Source: Populus alba (taxonomy: Eukaryota > Streptophyta > Magnoliopsida > Malpighiales > Salicaceae). From it: a stretch of 64,000 nt of DNA. This document shows, in pieces, positions 11,801-25,800 of the stretch. The stretch covers positions 5,270,001 to 5,334,000 of the forward strand of contig NC_133296.1 of NCBI RefSeq assembly GCF_005239225.2. Reading direction: 5' to 3'. Numbering within the stretch: position 1 is the first letter of the stretch; the number at the start of each line of letters is the position of its first letter. The notes beneath the pieces are model-generated. The model saw only the letters and a list, made by a program, of their open reading frames with translations, searched no databases and was not told where the DNA came from. The position numbers and the translations under genes are program-made.

Positions 11801-13939
11801 CAGGTTGAGATCTATGTGAAATCATCACATGCCAAGTTGTTTTCTATGCCATCCTGTTATCCAATAGGAAAACACAAGCTTTTTACAACTAATTTCATCC
11901 CTTCATTATATTTTTTTAATTTACTCAATCTCCATCAATAGATTAGCATACTGACTCCTTGGAAGTACAGTTCAGATGCATTACTTGTCAATTTCTTGCA
12001 AGAACTTCTTGTAACCAGGAAAAAAGAGCCGGTGGCCTGTAGGTGCTGTTAGAGTTTCAAATGCAAATCTTCCATTAACAACATCCACAACTAACGGAAC
12101 CAATGATCCAAGCCAAACAAATGCATCTTCTCCAATGCTTGGCTCCTCGTTAACCTAGTCACAGAACACAATCAAAACATAATCCAAGAAAAGAGCAGCA
12201 AAAGAAGGAACAAAAAATTCAAGCTAGCTGAAACAACTAGATAACCAGTTATACATGCCATGTAAACTAAATGTTAGATGGCTAATGTAAAACATATTCT
12301 ATTACTTAAGGCGGACCAAAAAAAAGGGGGGTGGGGGGACAAATTGATGTCTGTTCTGCGATATTAAATTAGCAAAAAAGAATTTCTTACAAGAAGCGGC
12401 ATAAGGTCGGTATAGAAAAGAGGAATGTCATCTTGTTCTTCAGGAACATTTGCTGGTAGCTTCCTGTCTTCTCTTCCCTTCCCCACTTGCTCCTGTGATC
12501 CGAATAAACCATTAACATAAAAACTGAAATGAAGGAGACAACAGATTTTATAACGATATTGAAATGTAGAATCCTTCCCAACGGTTCCAATCCATTTGAA
12601 ATTGGCCAGACATATTTAACGGTTACAAAGAATCTGTAGGACAGCAGAAATTGAAAATTTGTGGTGCATTTAACCAATCTCTATGACCCTAATTTTTTAC
12701 TAACATCCTAAAACTTACAAGGTAATCACATATTAATGGTTCTACTAATGATCTGATACTCTTATGCAATAAGTTCCCATATTTAACTAGGAAAAGAATG
12801 TACAAGAATTTACACCACTGCATAATTGGTTGCCTAGAGGAATACCATGGTTCTTGAAACCATACATTCATGTGACCAACAATCGAGTTTGCATTTGCCT
12901 GAAACTGATATATATATGACACAAAAACATATATACGTAGGGAAAAAATCACAACAGAGAAATATATGCAAAACTGAAGATATGCTCTTAATTAGCCACA
13001 CAGGAAAAGTGAAACATGTTGCGCAGATTGACTCTATGAGCCTCCTTGCAAACCAAAAACGAATCCTTCTAATCAGTTGGAATTAGTAGTAAATATACTT
13101 GGACAGAGGGCAAATATCTGTACCATATGAGATTCTTCATCCTGGGAAGTGGGCATCTCCCAGGCCAGCATCATATCAAACGTCAACCGGCTGAATGATC
13201 CATCAATTATTTTTTCTTGTATATGTGGACACTCTACAGTAAGTGCTTTTGAGCAACAAAATTCCACTAATTTCCTTGAATAATCACCTATTTCCTGCTT
13301 CCATCCCGCTTCAAACTCTTCCACCAATTTCTCCACAGAAACACCCAATTTTCTGGACAAAATTTAACCAAACAATATGTTTCTCAGTAATAAAATAAGT
13401 AAACGGAAGAGTGAAATCATTTTTTAACAATCAGAAAAAAACTTTATAGAACACATTAAGGTGGTATCAACTAATGATGGCATATACAAACATCGGAAGT
13501 TCTTGAGCCCATCAGCTCATTAACAGCAAGTTCCAAACCAAGAGAATGATGCAATCTATGTACATGGACATTTGGACATATAAAAACTATGAAGACACAT
13601 GTATAGACAGAGATTTACTGGGCACATCTGTGGATAACATCATTAGCAATGGAGGATTGATGCTTCATCTTCAAGTTGGCTTTGTGAATCTGCACTCTAA
13701 GAGAGGTTATTAGAAGCAACCCTTTTGTGGAGAGACCGAGACCTGTTCGTTTCTTTGGTTGACACGTTGGGTTGGCCATGCAGACACTTGGTGCCACGCC
13801 CCTTATTTGCTCAGTAGTACTGTACATCTTCGCATTGCAATATGGAGGATAGAAGGTGAAGGAAGAATTCCACTCCAGCCCATTTCCAATTTGGGTTATG
13901 GGCAAGGATTGCAAGGTATTTTCAATACTCTTGCTGCAT
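8854..13939 (-). CDS. DUF639 family membrane protein (5' end unresolved, last exon frame-conflicted)
   Basis: This is a member of the plant DUF639 family; no biochemical function is known to me. Exons on the minus strand are (start at or below 13939)-13619, 13352-13124, 12898-12866 (tentative), 12492-12391, 12154-11985, 11424-11291, 11169-10992, 10610-10052, 9702-9590, 9491-9245, then a last exon ending at 8854. Family landmarks in order are IANDVIHRCA, FSRLTFDMMLAWEMP, DIPLFYTDLMPLL, EDAFVWLGSLVPLVVDVV, LADDEFILHVEGTASSQR, LTNYALYFEAMGVITY, TGPWGAPLFDKAIIYESPE and EFPEMTSSTRRDHWLAL. Hydrophobic stretches near the C-terminus (TTLTMIVASLVIIY, AISAGLLWLVLKMIL, AIILAVVPLKYMLIAI) predict membrane anchoring. 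The closing SRRLKEWWDSIPIVPIHVV is characteristic, but it lies in another frame from the preceding exon (see findings). The N-terminal start could be an ATG near 13781 or lie in an unseen exon. Confidence 0.85.
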
Positions 13940-15059
13940 GAAGAAAACAAATGGCTTTCAATTTTTTTTTAAAAAAAATTCACCAAACACTTTTTCCCCT
14001 GGAATTTAGAGAAACATCTACAAATATTTTGTTTTTTTACAAAAAAATTGTCAACCGGGCTCATAGTCAGCACTAAGCTGTTAGATGCTGCTAAATAGGC
14101 TCAATCCTCTCTCCCTCTGACATTAGGTCTGTCAAGAACAATAGAGTCTTTTTTTGGAATTAAAACCAAAGGGTTTGAAGTATACCTTTATGGTTTTTAG
14201 AAGAATACTATTTAAATTCTTAAAAAATAGTTTTTTTGCTAAACGAATTTTTTTTTTTTACCAAGTGGTATATTTTTTTAATTAAAAGTAAAGGGAATTA
14301 AAATATAAATAAAAAATATATCTCTTCAATCTAAACTACATTTCTTTATTACATAATTTATTATTTTTTTAAAAATTAATCATAATGATTGCTTTTCAAA
14401 TTAAAAAAAAACTTATCATAGTTTGAAATGCAAGTTTTAATAAAAACTCTGGTTTCTTTTGCAAATCAAGTCTGTATAGTATGCAATTGAAGAAAAAAAT
14501 AATTAATTTTAAAAGTTTTGTTAAAAACTTATAACAAAAATATAAATTTTAGTTTTTTGAATATTTATTATTGTAAATTTGAAAACATTTTGCATATTAG
14601 TTTCATGTATAATAAATAACAAAATAATTGCTAATATTATAAACAAAATACTAAAAGCTTATTTGAAAAATAAAGGCAAAACTTAATGGTATTCAATAAA
14701 GTAATATTTTCATCTAAATTTTAATTACTTTATTTATGACAATTTTTTATTTAAATCTTAAAAATGGTTTAATAAAAAAAGGTCAGATACATGGAATTGG
14801 ATGATTGTGTGACTAATCTAATAAATAAAAGCCTAGACACGCGTGAACTAGGCCCATACACCTAGCTTTCTTGTTTTTTCATCTAATAGGATAGAGAACA
14901 TATATTTTTAAAAAAATTAAATAAATGATGCGTTTTTTTTTTGTAGGAGTAGACAACTCGTCATGTACTAGTACAGGTTACTACCTTTAGTCGGGATCTG
15001 ATTTTTTGAACCCTAAACATTCATTTCAACCCTTTTTTCGCATGATAATAATGCCTACA

Positions 15060-15235
15060 AAAATATAAAATAAATTTTTTTTTGTTTTAAATTAATTTTT
15101 TTATGTTTTTAGATGGTTTTAATGTATTATATTAAAAATAATTTTTAAAAAATAAAAAATATTTTTTTAATAGAATTTTAAGTAAAAAAACACTTAAAAA
15201 AACAACTATTACTATATTTATAAACACGCATGACA
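15060..15235. repeat. AT-rich MITE-like repeat
   Basis: This belongs to the same family as the copies at 2060, 3560 and 16125. It carries 'atgtttttagatggttttaa', 'tgtattatattaaaaataa' and 'aaaaaaacacttaaaaaaac' in the family order. The terminal part is degraded. Confidence 0.45.
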
Positions 15236-15612
15236 AAAATAAGAATTTTTTTTTAGCATAGTCCTTGTAATATTTTAAAACTCTTAATAACATCTTTGAA
15301 TTGATGAAGATTTTTTTTCCTAGACTCAAATTGAAGTGTGAGATTAATAAAAATAATTTCCATCCGTTTGGAATATTTGGAATTGAGTTTAGTTTCAAGG
15401 GTTAAATTAATTTTTTTTATTTGTAATTCTTTTAGGGTATTAATTTGAATCTCATTTAAAATTTAATTACTAAAAAGATTAAAAAAAAGAAGAAGAAGAA
15501 ATACCCTCTAATTTGCATCACTAATTTCTCTTGGTATTGAGATTAAAAAAATTATTTTAAAAATACCATAGATGGATAATTGTTAGGATATGAAAGTAAC
15601 AACAATTATGAT

Positions 15613-15966
15613 TAGGGGTGATTATTTTTTATTTGGTTTAGTTTTTATAAAAAAAAATGATCAAATCGGTTTTTTTATTTTAAAAAAATCAAAACCAAAC
15701 TGGAAATTGGTTTCGGTTCAATTATTTTAGAACAAAAACCAGTTTGGTTCGGTTTTTCAGTTTGACTCGATTTTTTTTTATTTGACTCGGTTTTTTTCCA
15801 GTTTCGATTTAGTTTTTTCGATTTCAGGCTTATAAAATCGAAATGAACCGGTCAGTTTTTTAAAAAATTTTAATTGATTTTTTTTTCACAGTTTGGTTTT
15901 TTTCAGTTATTTTTTTTTTCCAATTTTTTCGATTTAATCAGTTTTTTAGTTTTTTCGCTCACCTCT
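15613..15966. repeat. MITE-like repeat with 'ggttcggttt' core and short inverted ends
   Basis: The left end 'aggggtga' and the right end 'tcacctct' are inverted complements about 350 bases apart. The interior is made of repeated 'ggtttggttcggtttttc' and 'tgactcgatttttt' words plus their complements. This composition is typical of a common class of plant non-autonomous DNA elements. There is no coding capacity. Confidence 0.5.
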
Positions 15967-16124
15967 ATTTATGATCATTACATTGGTCTTTACTTTTGTC
16001 TCTTTTACACACTCTCTTCATGGCAAGCTTTTTTTTTTTTTTTATTATTATTTATATGCCATAGTTTTTCTTGTTTTTGTTGATGAAGAACATTTTAAAA
16101 ATCGTGGTCCAACTTGTATTTTTA

Positions 16125-16396
<272 letters not shown>

Positions 16397-16651
16397 TAGT
16401 TGTTTAGCCACCAATTACTTGCTTGGATATTGTTTTGGAAAGCAATTTACTGCTATAATTCTTCTTAATTATCAATCATACCATTCTCTGATTTTTTTTT
16501 TCTTGGAGAAGAAATTAATTAGATTTTAAAATTAATTTAGAGTTGTTTTTGTGAAGAATAAATCTTGACTGTTTGTAATTTTCCAATAATAACAACTTTA
16601 ACGAAATCCACATCATGCACATTCCCCCCCCCCCCCGGTTTTATCATTCTC

Positions 16652-16785
16652 CACGTGCAAATCAACTCATATCACGTGACCAAAACCTAACAACCTCCAT
16701 CTCCTTCTTTCCCACTTAACTATAACACTGAAACAGACCTCTCATTCTCTTCAAGAATGTCACGTGTTTAAAACCCAAACCCTAA
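16652..16785 (+). promoter_or_regulatory. RRP6L2 proximal promoter: three G-boxes and a telo-box
   Basis: CACGTG occurs at 16652-16657, 16673-16678 and 16761-16766, and AAACCCTAA (telo-box) at 16777-16785. All lie within 175 bases upstream of the RRP6L2 start codon. A 13-C homopolymer lies just before, at 16624-16636. G-boxes bind bZIP and bHLH factors. Telo-boxes are enriched upstream of plant ribosome-biogenesis and translation genes, which fits an exosome nuclease involved in rRNA processing. Function is inferred from motifs only. Confidence 0.55.
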
Positions 16786-16824
16786 CAAAACCCTCCTCCC
16801 GCCTTTTCTCTCAACACAAAAACG

Positions 16825-19800
16825 ATGACCCAAAACGACGCGGATATGGACGAAACGGAAGAAGAAGAATCCCCCAAAGAATCTCAAACTTTACAAACCC
16901 TAACAGCTACCCAATTATCTAGATCAGTTTCAAACCTCTCCGCCTCTTCTCGCGCGATTCCATCGAACAAAGACTTCCATTTCTACTACAATTTCGACGA
17001 ATTCAAGATCCCGATTCAAGAAATCGCAGAGAAGTCGCAATCGCTACTCGAATCAATCGGGTCTTCCTCTTCAAATCATATTTTCAAAGACAAGTTACAG
17101 TTCCCTACTGATGTCGACATCGACGAGGCGTATGATTGGCTGGTGAATGTAAACGACGAGATTTTCGAGCGTTTCGATGCTTCAATTGATGAATTTAGGA
17201 GAGTCCGAGAGGAAACGGGTCGGGTCGTGGGTGTAGATAGGGAGGATGGTTTTCAATTGGTGCTAGGGAAGAAGAATAAGAAGTCAATGAAGAAAACGGT
17301 GAGTGATGACTCAGTGAGTCGTGCTGGTGGTGACTCAGGAGTGAAAGTGGCGGATAACAAGAAGTGGATTTTGGGAAATAAGGCCAAGGTTCCGTTTCAT
17401 ATACCGACGATAAGGAGGCCGCAAGAGGAACATAATATATTGGTTAATAATTCGAATAGGGCTTTTGATCATGTTTGGTTGGAGAGAAGCGAAGATGGGC
17501 TGAGGGTTATTCATCCACTGGTTAGTGATTTACACATTTGAGGATTCTAAATTGTGTTATTCGGTTTGATTCACATATGGTTAATCTGTTTGTTTGTGGT
17601 TATTGTTATATTTGTAATCTTAGATTTTTGGAAAGCATGCGTGCAGAGTTGTGTTTTTTTAGGTTTTTCTCAAGTATTATTGACTAACATGTTATCAATT
17701 GCAATACAAGTACCACAGGTTTACTCTGTCGGTGAGTAGTCAATTGGATACTAGTTATAAGACAAAGATGAAGGGATAAAGTCTCAAAAGAAAGAATACC
17801 ATGCAGGAGCTGTTTTGGAAAAATGAATATTTTCCTTATTAATTTTATTTTTTTTCTAATTTTGTTTTTCTATTCAGTATTATTAGGCTTTTCTAGTTTT
17901 CTTTTTGTTTTTCAATTCAATACTAATAGGGTTTTCTAGTTTTGTTTTCTTGTAATTGCCTTTTGGCAAATGAGACTTGGATGGATGAAAAATGAATATT
18001 ATGGTGTTCTTAGCCTATGATGGCTTTGACTTGTAAGAAACCCCCTTATTCTTTGCCTTATTGGTTTTGGGACGTGTATCATAGATCGATGATTTGAATA
18101 ATCATAGTTAGAAGAGGCTGCAAAACAAGAAGTGCTTGTGTAGGAGGACTCGATGATGTTGTTTTGCCCTTGGGAAAGAGACGTCCAAAAACTAGTGTGT
18201 TGTTTCCATTTGTGTCAGTTTGCTGTTATTGGAAATCTTGCTGGTGGGACTCATGATGGGTTGGCTCACACAAAGTTATTGTGTTAGAGACCCACAATAA
18301 TGTGGCCCACACAGTTAGAACTATGATGTGGCGGCCTGCACAAAAGTGTTCAATTGGTGGTTCACATTGACCCACGAGGAGCTTTTTTGGAAAAATAAAT
18401 ATTTTTTTAGTTAATTTAGTTTTTTCTATTTTTATTTTCCTATTAAGCATTATTAGGCTTTTATGGTTTTTCTATTTGAAGTGAGCAATTCTATTTTTTA
18501 TTTTTCTATTCAGTATCAATAGTGTTTTCTAGTTTTTTCTATATAAAGGGCCGTGATGGTTTTTTGACAAGTGAAACTTGGATGAATAAAAATTGAATAA
18601 TTTGGATGTCTCTTCTTGTTCTTTGAGAATTTTGACTTGTAACAAATTTTGTTATCTTTCAAGTAATCTAATGATAATCATTTTGTAAAAATGGTGCAAT
18701 GTGGTTTGCATCTATATACATGGTTGAAGAAGTGATGAATGCACACCCTCATTTAGAATTTTCAATTCATGATTTCTTCTTTTACAGATATTTTGGGATG
18801 TTAATTTCATTTCTCAAGCACCTGGAATGACCTCTGATTAGTTAGTATCTGTAAATATTCTGATTGCTATATAAAAATATAGCTAGTCTTGGTATCTGGC
18901 CTGTATTAAAAGAAATTTAATTAATCTTTACTGTTATAAGCATCTCTTGTTGTAATTTTTATCTTACATGGATCTGAATACCTAAAATATTCAGTGTTTT
19001 TATTTTTTTAAATTTTTATAACAATTGGTTTAGTATTACTGCCAAAATGATTGCTAAGCTGGAGACATTCCAATGAAGTTAATTTAGTTATTTCCACAGG
19101 ATTCATTTGTTACTTTCGTTTATAGGTGTCCAACTGCCCTCCTTGAGATCTGTTGGGTGCATTGTTTACAGTTTTCCCTGGCTTGGAAATGTCCTTATTT
19201 TCGAAATATTCTGTGCCAGAAAGTTTTAATCCTTGAAAGGTGATTTCCATGATCGTGAAACCTTTCTTTTGACAATAGCAGGGTTCTTCTATTATCTTCC
19301 CAGCCTAAACAACCTTGATTGAGGGATTTGTGAAGGAGTACTGAATATCACCCATAGATTTTCATTGCAACTAGAATTCATAGCTAAGAGGCAGATGCTG
19401 ACAGCTCTATCCATGAATGAAGTGTTTGTTTTCCCAATCCATTTACATGATTATGCGACCTTCTGATTATGTTAGTTCTATGCATGATTATGTTTCAATT
19501 GGTGATGGGTTCTATATAATCTGACAGAATATGTGTTTATGTTACATCATTAACTATCTTTTGGTGTATCACTATGTGTTTGAAAGGCTGTTGGTTTTTC
19601 CTGTTTATACATGCTTGCTGTCTAGTATTTCCTTACCAATACAATAAGATTTGGATGTAGCTATTGATTTATTGTTCTCATTTAACTTTAGTAGCCTTTT
19701 GCTTTCTTTATTCCTTTTGCTTTCTGGAAGAGAGAATACTCTAGTTAGCTTCTAATTATTGCTCTTTCATGTGTACAGGAAAGGCTATCTGTTCTTGATT

Positions 19801-22800
19801 TCATGGATAAAAGTACTGGAGATGTTGAGCCTGCACCACCTCTTCCAATAGAGAGTACTACATTTAAGCTTGTGGAAGAAGTCAAGGATTTGAAGGAGTT
19901 GGCAGCTAAATTGCGTGGTGTGAATGAATTTGCGGTAAAAACTATATCAATTGTTGTTACAAGATATAACCATTGAATAACCAAATATAGATGTCTTATG
20001 AATGCCATTTGGTTTCTTTCAAGAGTTTTCAAATGCACAATCTTTTTATATTGTATTGCAGATTTCATCATGTGATTATTTTTTTCTTATCATAAATCAT
20101 TCTCAACATGCTTGATGGAATGTTCAGGTTGATTTGGAGCACAATCAATATCGATCTTTTCAAGGATTGACATGCTTAATGCAAATTTCTACCAGAACCG
20201 AGGATTTTATTGTAGATACTTTAAAACTTCGAATACATGTTGGCCCATATCTTAGGGAAGTTTTCAAGGATCCTGCCAAGAGAAAGGTCTGGTATTGAAG
20301 TTCTGTTTTCTTGCTTCATTGTGTCAGGTTTCTTCATATTTGTGATAGCATTTAATTTAATTAGGTCATGCATGGAGCAGATCGAGATGTTGTGTGGCTT
20401 CAACGGGACTTTGGCATATATATCTGCAATCTTTTTGATACTGGACAGGTCTTGTACTTTGACTTTATCACTTCTCATAATCACTTGATTTTATTTTTCT
20501 TGTTACTCAATGGTTCTTTATGTCAACATTGTATACCATGACTCTGCAAACTCATTTTTGCAATGTTTTATTTAGAAAATCTGGCTTCATAGTTAGTTGA
20601 TGGTTCTTGTGCCAATTTGGCAGTATGCCATGTGATCTTGTGCAATTTGATTTTTCTCATGTACAGCCTCTTCTGTCATTAAATAAATTAGGTTGGTCAT
20701 TTTCTTGGTTATCTATCAAGTAGTTTCTTAATGTCGATTTTTGTGTCTTTGATTCAAGCAAGGTGGGAGGGTCTGGCTATGGAAATCAATTGTTAAGTTC
20801 CTGTGCCTTTTTTAAACAAATGTGTTAAGACCCTTTTTCTTGCACATATCAGTGGATAAAATAACCAATTTTGTGTCCAAAAATAATTTCTTTCTTTTTT
20901 TCCTTCTTCTATAGCATCCATTAGCATTTGGTGCTTCTTATGCTTAACATTTGTTTCAATCCTCAGGCCTCAAGAGTGCTGAAGTTGGAAAGAAATAGTT
21001 TGGAGCACCTCTTACATCACTTTTGTGGGGTTACTGCCAATAAAGAGTAGGTCCTCTCATGTAATCAGTTGATCTGCCACTGCTTATGGCTTGATTCATA
21101 TAACTTCGCACATTTGTGTTTTACCAGAGTGCAACATGTGCTTGTTTTCTTGTGCGTGTATTTTAGTACAAAATTTTAAGTAAAGATGACCTGTTTGTTC
21201 ATTGCAGATACCAGAATGCAGAATGGAGACTACGCCCGCTTCCTGATGAGATGATAAGGTGAATACATAATTTAGAAATTGTCTTTTGTTTTCCAAACTT
21301 GTCCCTTGCACATTTTATGTTGAATTTGCCTGAATGTAAGCCATTTGATATAAGGAATAGTTGTTGTCAGTAATTTACAAAGAAGTTTCAGAAATTCTTT
21401 GGATGACAAAAAAATAAAAAAAATAAAAGAAAGAAAGAAATATTACTGTGATGAACTTCATTTTAGACTACACTGACTATATATTGTCAGATATCGTGGA
21501 CATCTTATGGTATCATTTTTCCCCAGAGATTGGAAACCATTTCATATTACACATTCTTGTAGTAATGTCGCATGGCAAATATCTTCAACTGCATAGCTGG
21601 AAAAATTATCCTTGCCAACTAATTGAACCTAGTTTGACTCTTGTAAACACCAAAAATATCCTTGACTGTCCATCTAAATAAATCTGAGTTTACCTGTCAT
21701 TTGTAAAACTGATTTTGAAATATTTGCTCAAGACTCCAGCATATGCTCTGATCTCTAATGTGGGGTAGTAGGTTGCAGAAGCATGAAAAAAATGGCTGTT
21801 GAGTAGTAGTTTGTTTCATGCAACAACTCCTCATAGTGCTCGTTTAGTGGAGTGTGACAGCTTCTCACGTACAAAGATTTTCTTGCTCATGCTATTTTAT
21901 TCACTCATGTCAAGTGTATATTTCAATCAAAATTGATCAATTTCTGTCTAATTTTCTGTTATACCTGCCAAAAGTTTCATCTTCTGAGCATGAGGCTGTT
22001 CTTCTGATACAAAGATATCTGGTTTCTGGAAGAATGATGTTTCTATATTTGATTTCTTTTGTAAATATCATTTAAGAAATTCAATTTAGATAATTGTAAA
22101 TGTTAATATGTCAATAAGAGAAAAAAAAATTGAATGGGGAAATTGTGGAGGAAATAAAAACAAGAAATCTATAAAAAAGAAATAGAGGCGCAGAAAAACA
22201 TATCTGTTAAATTCTGTTCATTAGTGAAAAATGGAAGAAAAAGGCCTGTGTTAGTTGCATGGTCCACAAGTGAGATGGGCATGGAAGGAAATTTCACTTT
22301 ACAAAGCGAGATGTTTCAGGTGTTTAATAACACATTGTTGGTATTTTGTGCAAAAAGTTCCATCTAGTAGTAAAGTTTCTTTCGTAATAATTTTCCAATT
22401 GTGCAAGTTTGTAATTCATCATATACAATTTGTTTGGAAACAAGATGGGTTAGGACTTGCATGATACTCTGTGAAGTCTTTCCTTCACTGTCATTTGCAT
22501 TATTAATTTTGGTTTAGGTGAAAGCTGTTGATGCTAACTTTCTTCAATTATCTAATTGGCAACTCTTTTTTGGTGACAGATATGCCAGAGAAGATACCCA
22601 CTATCTGCTGCATATATATGATTTGATGAGAGCTCTGTTACTCTCAAAGCCTATTGACAATGAAAATGCTGATCCTCCTTTGTTAGAGGTATGGTTTTGA
22701 TAAACAATAGGCATTTTCTAGATTGTTCAACTATATGAGAGAATGAGACGACGGAGAACAGGGGATGAAAGACTTGTCATCTGTCCTTTCCTCTTTTTTT

Positions 22801-25800
22801 ATATGGGGGCTGAGTCGTTTATTTTGGCTGGCATTATTCTTGGTTGGCAATATTTTTCATATTTTCTTTGATTTGCATGTCTCTGGGTAAGTGAAGACAC
22901 ATGAAAAATACCAGATTTCTTGAATTTCTGTAAAATTGAACATTGTATTTAACATCTCTGTTTTATGTTATGAGTCTTTTAGTGCTACAGTTTTGATTTC
23001 TTCCATGTAATCTTTTGTGGGAACTGGGAATGCTTTCCTTCATCTGATTACTGCATTCGATTATGATCTTAAAAATAGGATATGGTAATTCTTTAACTAC
23101 AACATTACAATATTGAATGAGATGTAATTGATAACAGGTCTACAAACGCAGTTATGATGTATGCATGCAGCTGTATGAGAAGGAGCTTTTCACTGAAAAC
23201 TCGTATCTCAACATGTATGGGTATGTTACTGACGATTTAGTTATGATTCTATGTACCATCACATGAGCTGTGTGATATTTCACACAGCAATGCTGTTTTT
23301 TTTTTTTTGGAATGTCTTTCTTTCTGAAAATTTGGGCTGTTTCTGTGCCTTTCTTTTTCTCAGTAATTACTGTATCTTGGAACAAAATCAACCAGCACTA
23401 ATTTCTATGCTTTTTTCTGGGTGTAATTATTTTTTGATTTAGGTTGCCTAGTGCTGGTTTCAATGCTCAGCAGCTTGCCATTGTTGCAGTAAGTAGTTGC
23501 TTATTGTCATTTACTTCTTTAATTTGCAAACTGAGTGGACTATACTGTATAGATATAACTTTGTTGCCGAGTTATTATAGTCTCCTGTTTTAACCCAGGG
23601 TATTTGTTGTGCTCCATTTCTTTGTATGAATTCCAGGGGCTTTATGAGTGGAGAGATGCCATTGCCCGTGCAGAAGATGAGAGCACAGGCTATATATTGC
23701 CTAACAAAACTCTTCTTGAAATTGGTAAGAATCTTCTCAAATTTGTCATAACTTCAACTTAGTTTGTTTGTGAATATCTTATGGTAAAGGCTGACTCTTA
23801 AATCCTCTTTTGTTTGGAAATGGTGAAAGCCAAAGAGATGCCTGTTACAATTAGCAAATTACGTCAACTGCTGAAATCAAAGCACTCATATATTGAACGG
23901 CATCTTAGTTCTGTTGTTAGCATCATTAGGCACTCCATGCAAACCTCTGCTGCATTTGAAGCTGCTGTTCAACATTTAAAGGAGAGACACATGGAAATAG
24001 TAAGACTTTGCTTGCACAAATTTGATGATCTCCACATATATTATAGAGGTGTCTCCTGTATGGGGACTATTATGAATCTTAACTTACAAGGATGCCTAGA
24101 TTACAAATTCATGTGTTACTCGTAGATCAACTAACTATTTAATTGAGGGCCAGCCCCCCTACCTAGCATGATAAAGGGCTGAGAATTCAACCTATTTCGT
24201 GTCATGTTATCTTGACTTCAGTTCTGAAATAAAAAATATTGATATTCTTGATTCTCAAAAAAAAAAAAAAAAGAAAAGAAAAGAAAGAAAGAAAAATGCA
24301 AGACTTGATATTCTAGGCTAAGCAGTGGTTTTATTTGCTTAAAGTGAAGCAACCTGTTCGCCCAAGGTTAACAGAGCCTTGGCAACCACAAAGTTGCACT
24401 CTAATTTGGAAAGCTGGGCAAGTAGAGTGAGTTCAGGGCAAGCTGATTTGTCTTCCGGCATGGCTGGGTTTGTTTAGTAACTGCTCAAAATTCAGAAGGT
24501 CTTTCAAAATAAATTTGTAATCATGTTACCTGCAGGGCTGAAGACTTAATGATGATAAACTTTGGATTCTTACTTTGCTTTGCATGCTGCTGCTTTTCTT
24601 CTTCTTTTTCTTCTCTTCCTTTTGTGCTTCTTATAACTGAAATATATATTTTATTAAGGTCTCACAAGAAGAGACAGAAGCTAATGATGGATCTGAAGCG
24701 CAAAGCATTCCTGGTGGCAATGGAATGAACAGCGGTGTGGCTGCCTGCCATGAAACTTCTGCGCAGCTGGAAAAGGGGCTTCCGAAGCAGGGAAGCAGTA
24801 TTGTTGAACTTGGCAGAGGTGGACAAGGAAGCTCTGCCAAGCATCATGGTGCAAATGGTGAAGTGAATACTGGATCCAGTAGTTATATTTCAGATACATC
24901 TCCAACAGCTAAGGTTGTAAATATTTGATAAGTTGATCGAAACTTATCCTTGTTAGATATCCTTAGACTTACATGTTCACTTGTTTCTGTACAGGTTGCT
25001 GGAGCAACTGTTCAGGTTCTCAAGAAGCCAACTGGTGCTTTTGGAGCACTTCTTGGGGGTGCAGTTGCAAAGAGGAAACTTGATACTGATAAAAAGGTGA
25101 GCGTTCTACCTTGACTTTGCTTCCTTTTCAACAATGTAGACAGCAGATAATCTAGAACATAGTAATGGATCTTTCACTTGGGTGGTCTGCTTTGTGCTTG
25201 AATTTCCGAGCATATTAATTTTGAAAGGTATTAAAATCAGTCTCTCTCTCCCACACTAAACGGAGAGTGAAGGAATGGCAATGTTTTTGCCCTTTTTGTT
25301 TTTGTTTTTTTTGCCAGTTGACTGTCATTATTTGGAATGGGAACTTTCATCCTTACTGGCAGTTCCACTGTGCAACTTATTCATACCATGGAACAAAACT
25401 TGGATGTCAACATGCTCAACTGAGGAAGTTGTCTTGATGCATCTTTACTGCCTTTTTATGCTTGGTTAAAAATCCTTGTATCTATTTTGACTTCTGGTTG
25501 ACTTTTTTGTTTTTCAAATATTTAGGTCAAGGAAAAGATCAAGTTAGAAAAGATAAGATCGTCAGTAAACCTTCCATTCCATTCATTTATGGGCATCAAT
25601 GAACCTCCAAAACTAGTAGTAGAAGAGCCCATTGGAGTTTCTGAAATCTCACATCCTGAAGAATCTTTGGATGTCCCAGCTACCGGTTCTAGTTTGCAAG
25701 ATATAATACTGCTGGACAATGATTCAGACATGGAACAAAACACTCATATTGCAGAACCAGATAGAGACGATTCCAAAACTACAAATGTCAATGGGGATGA

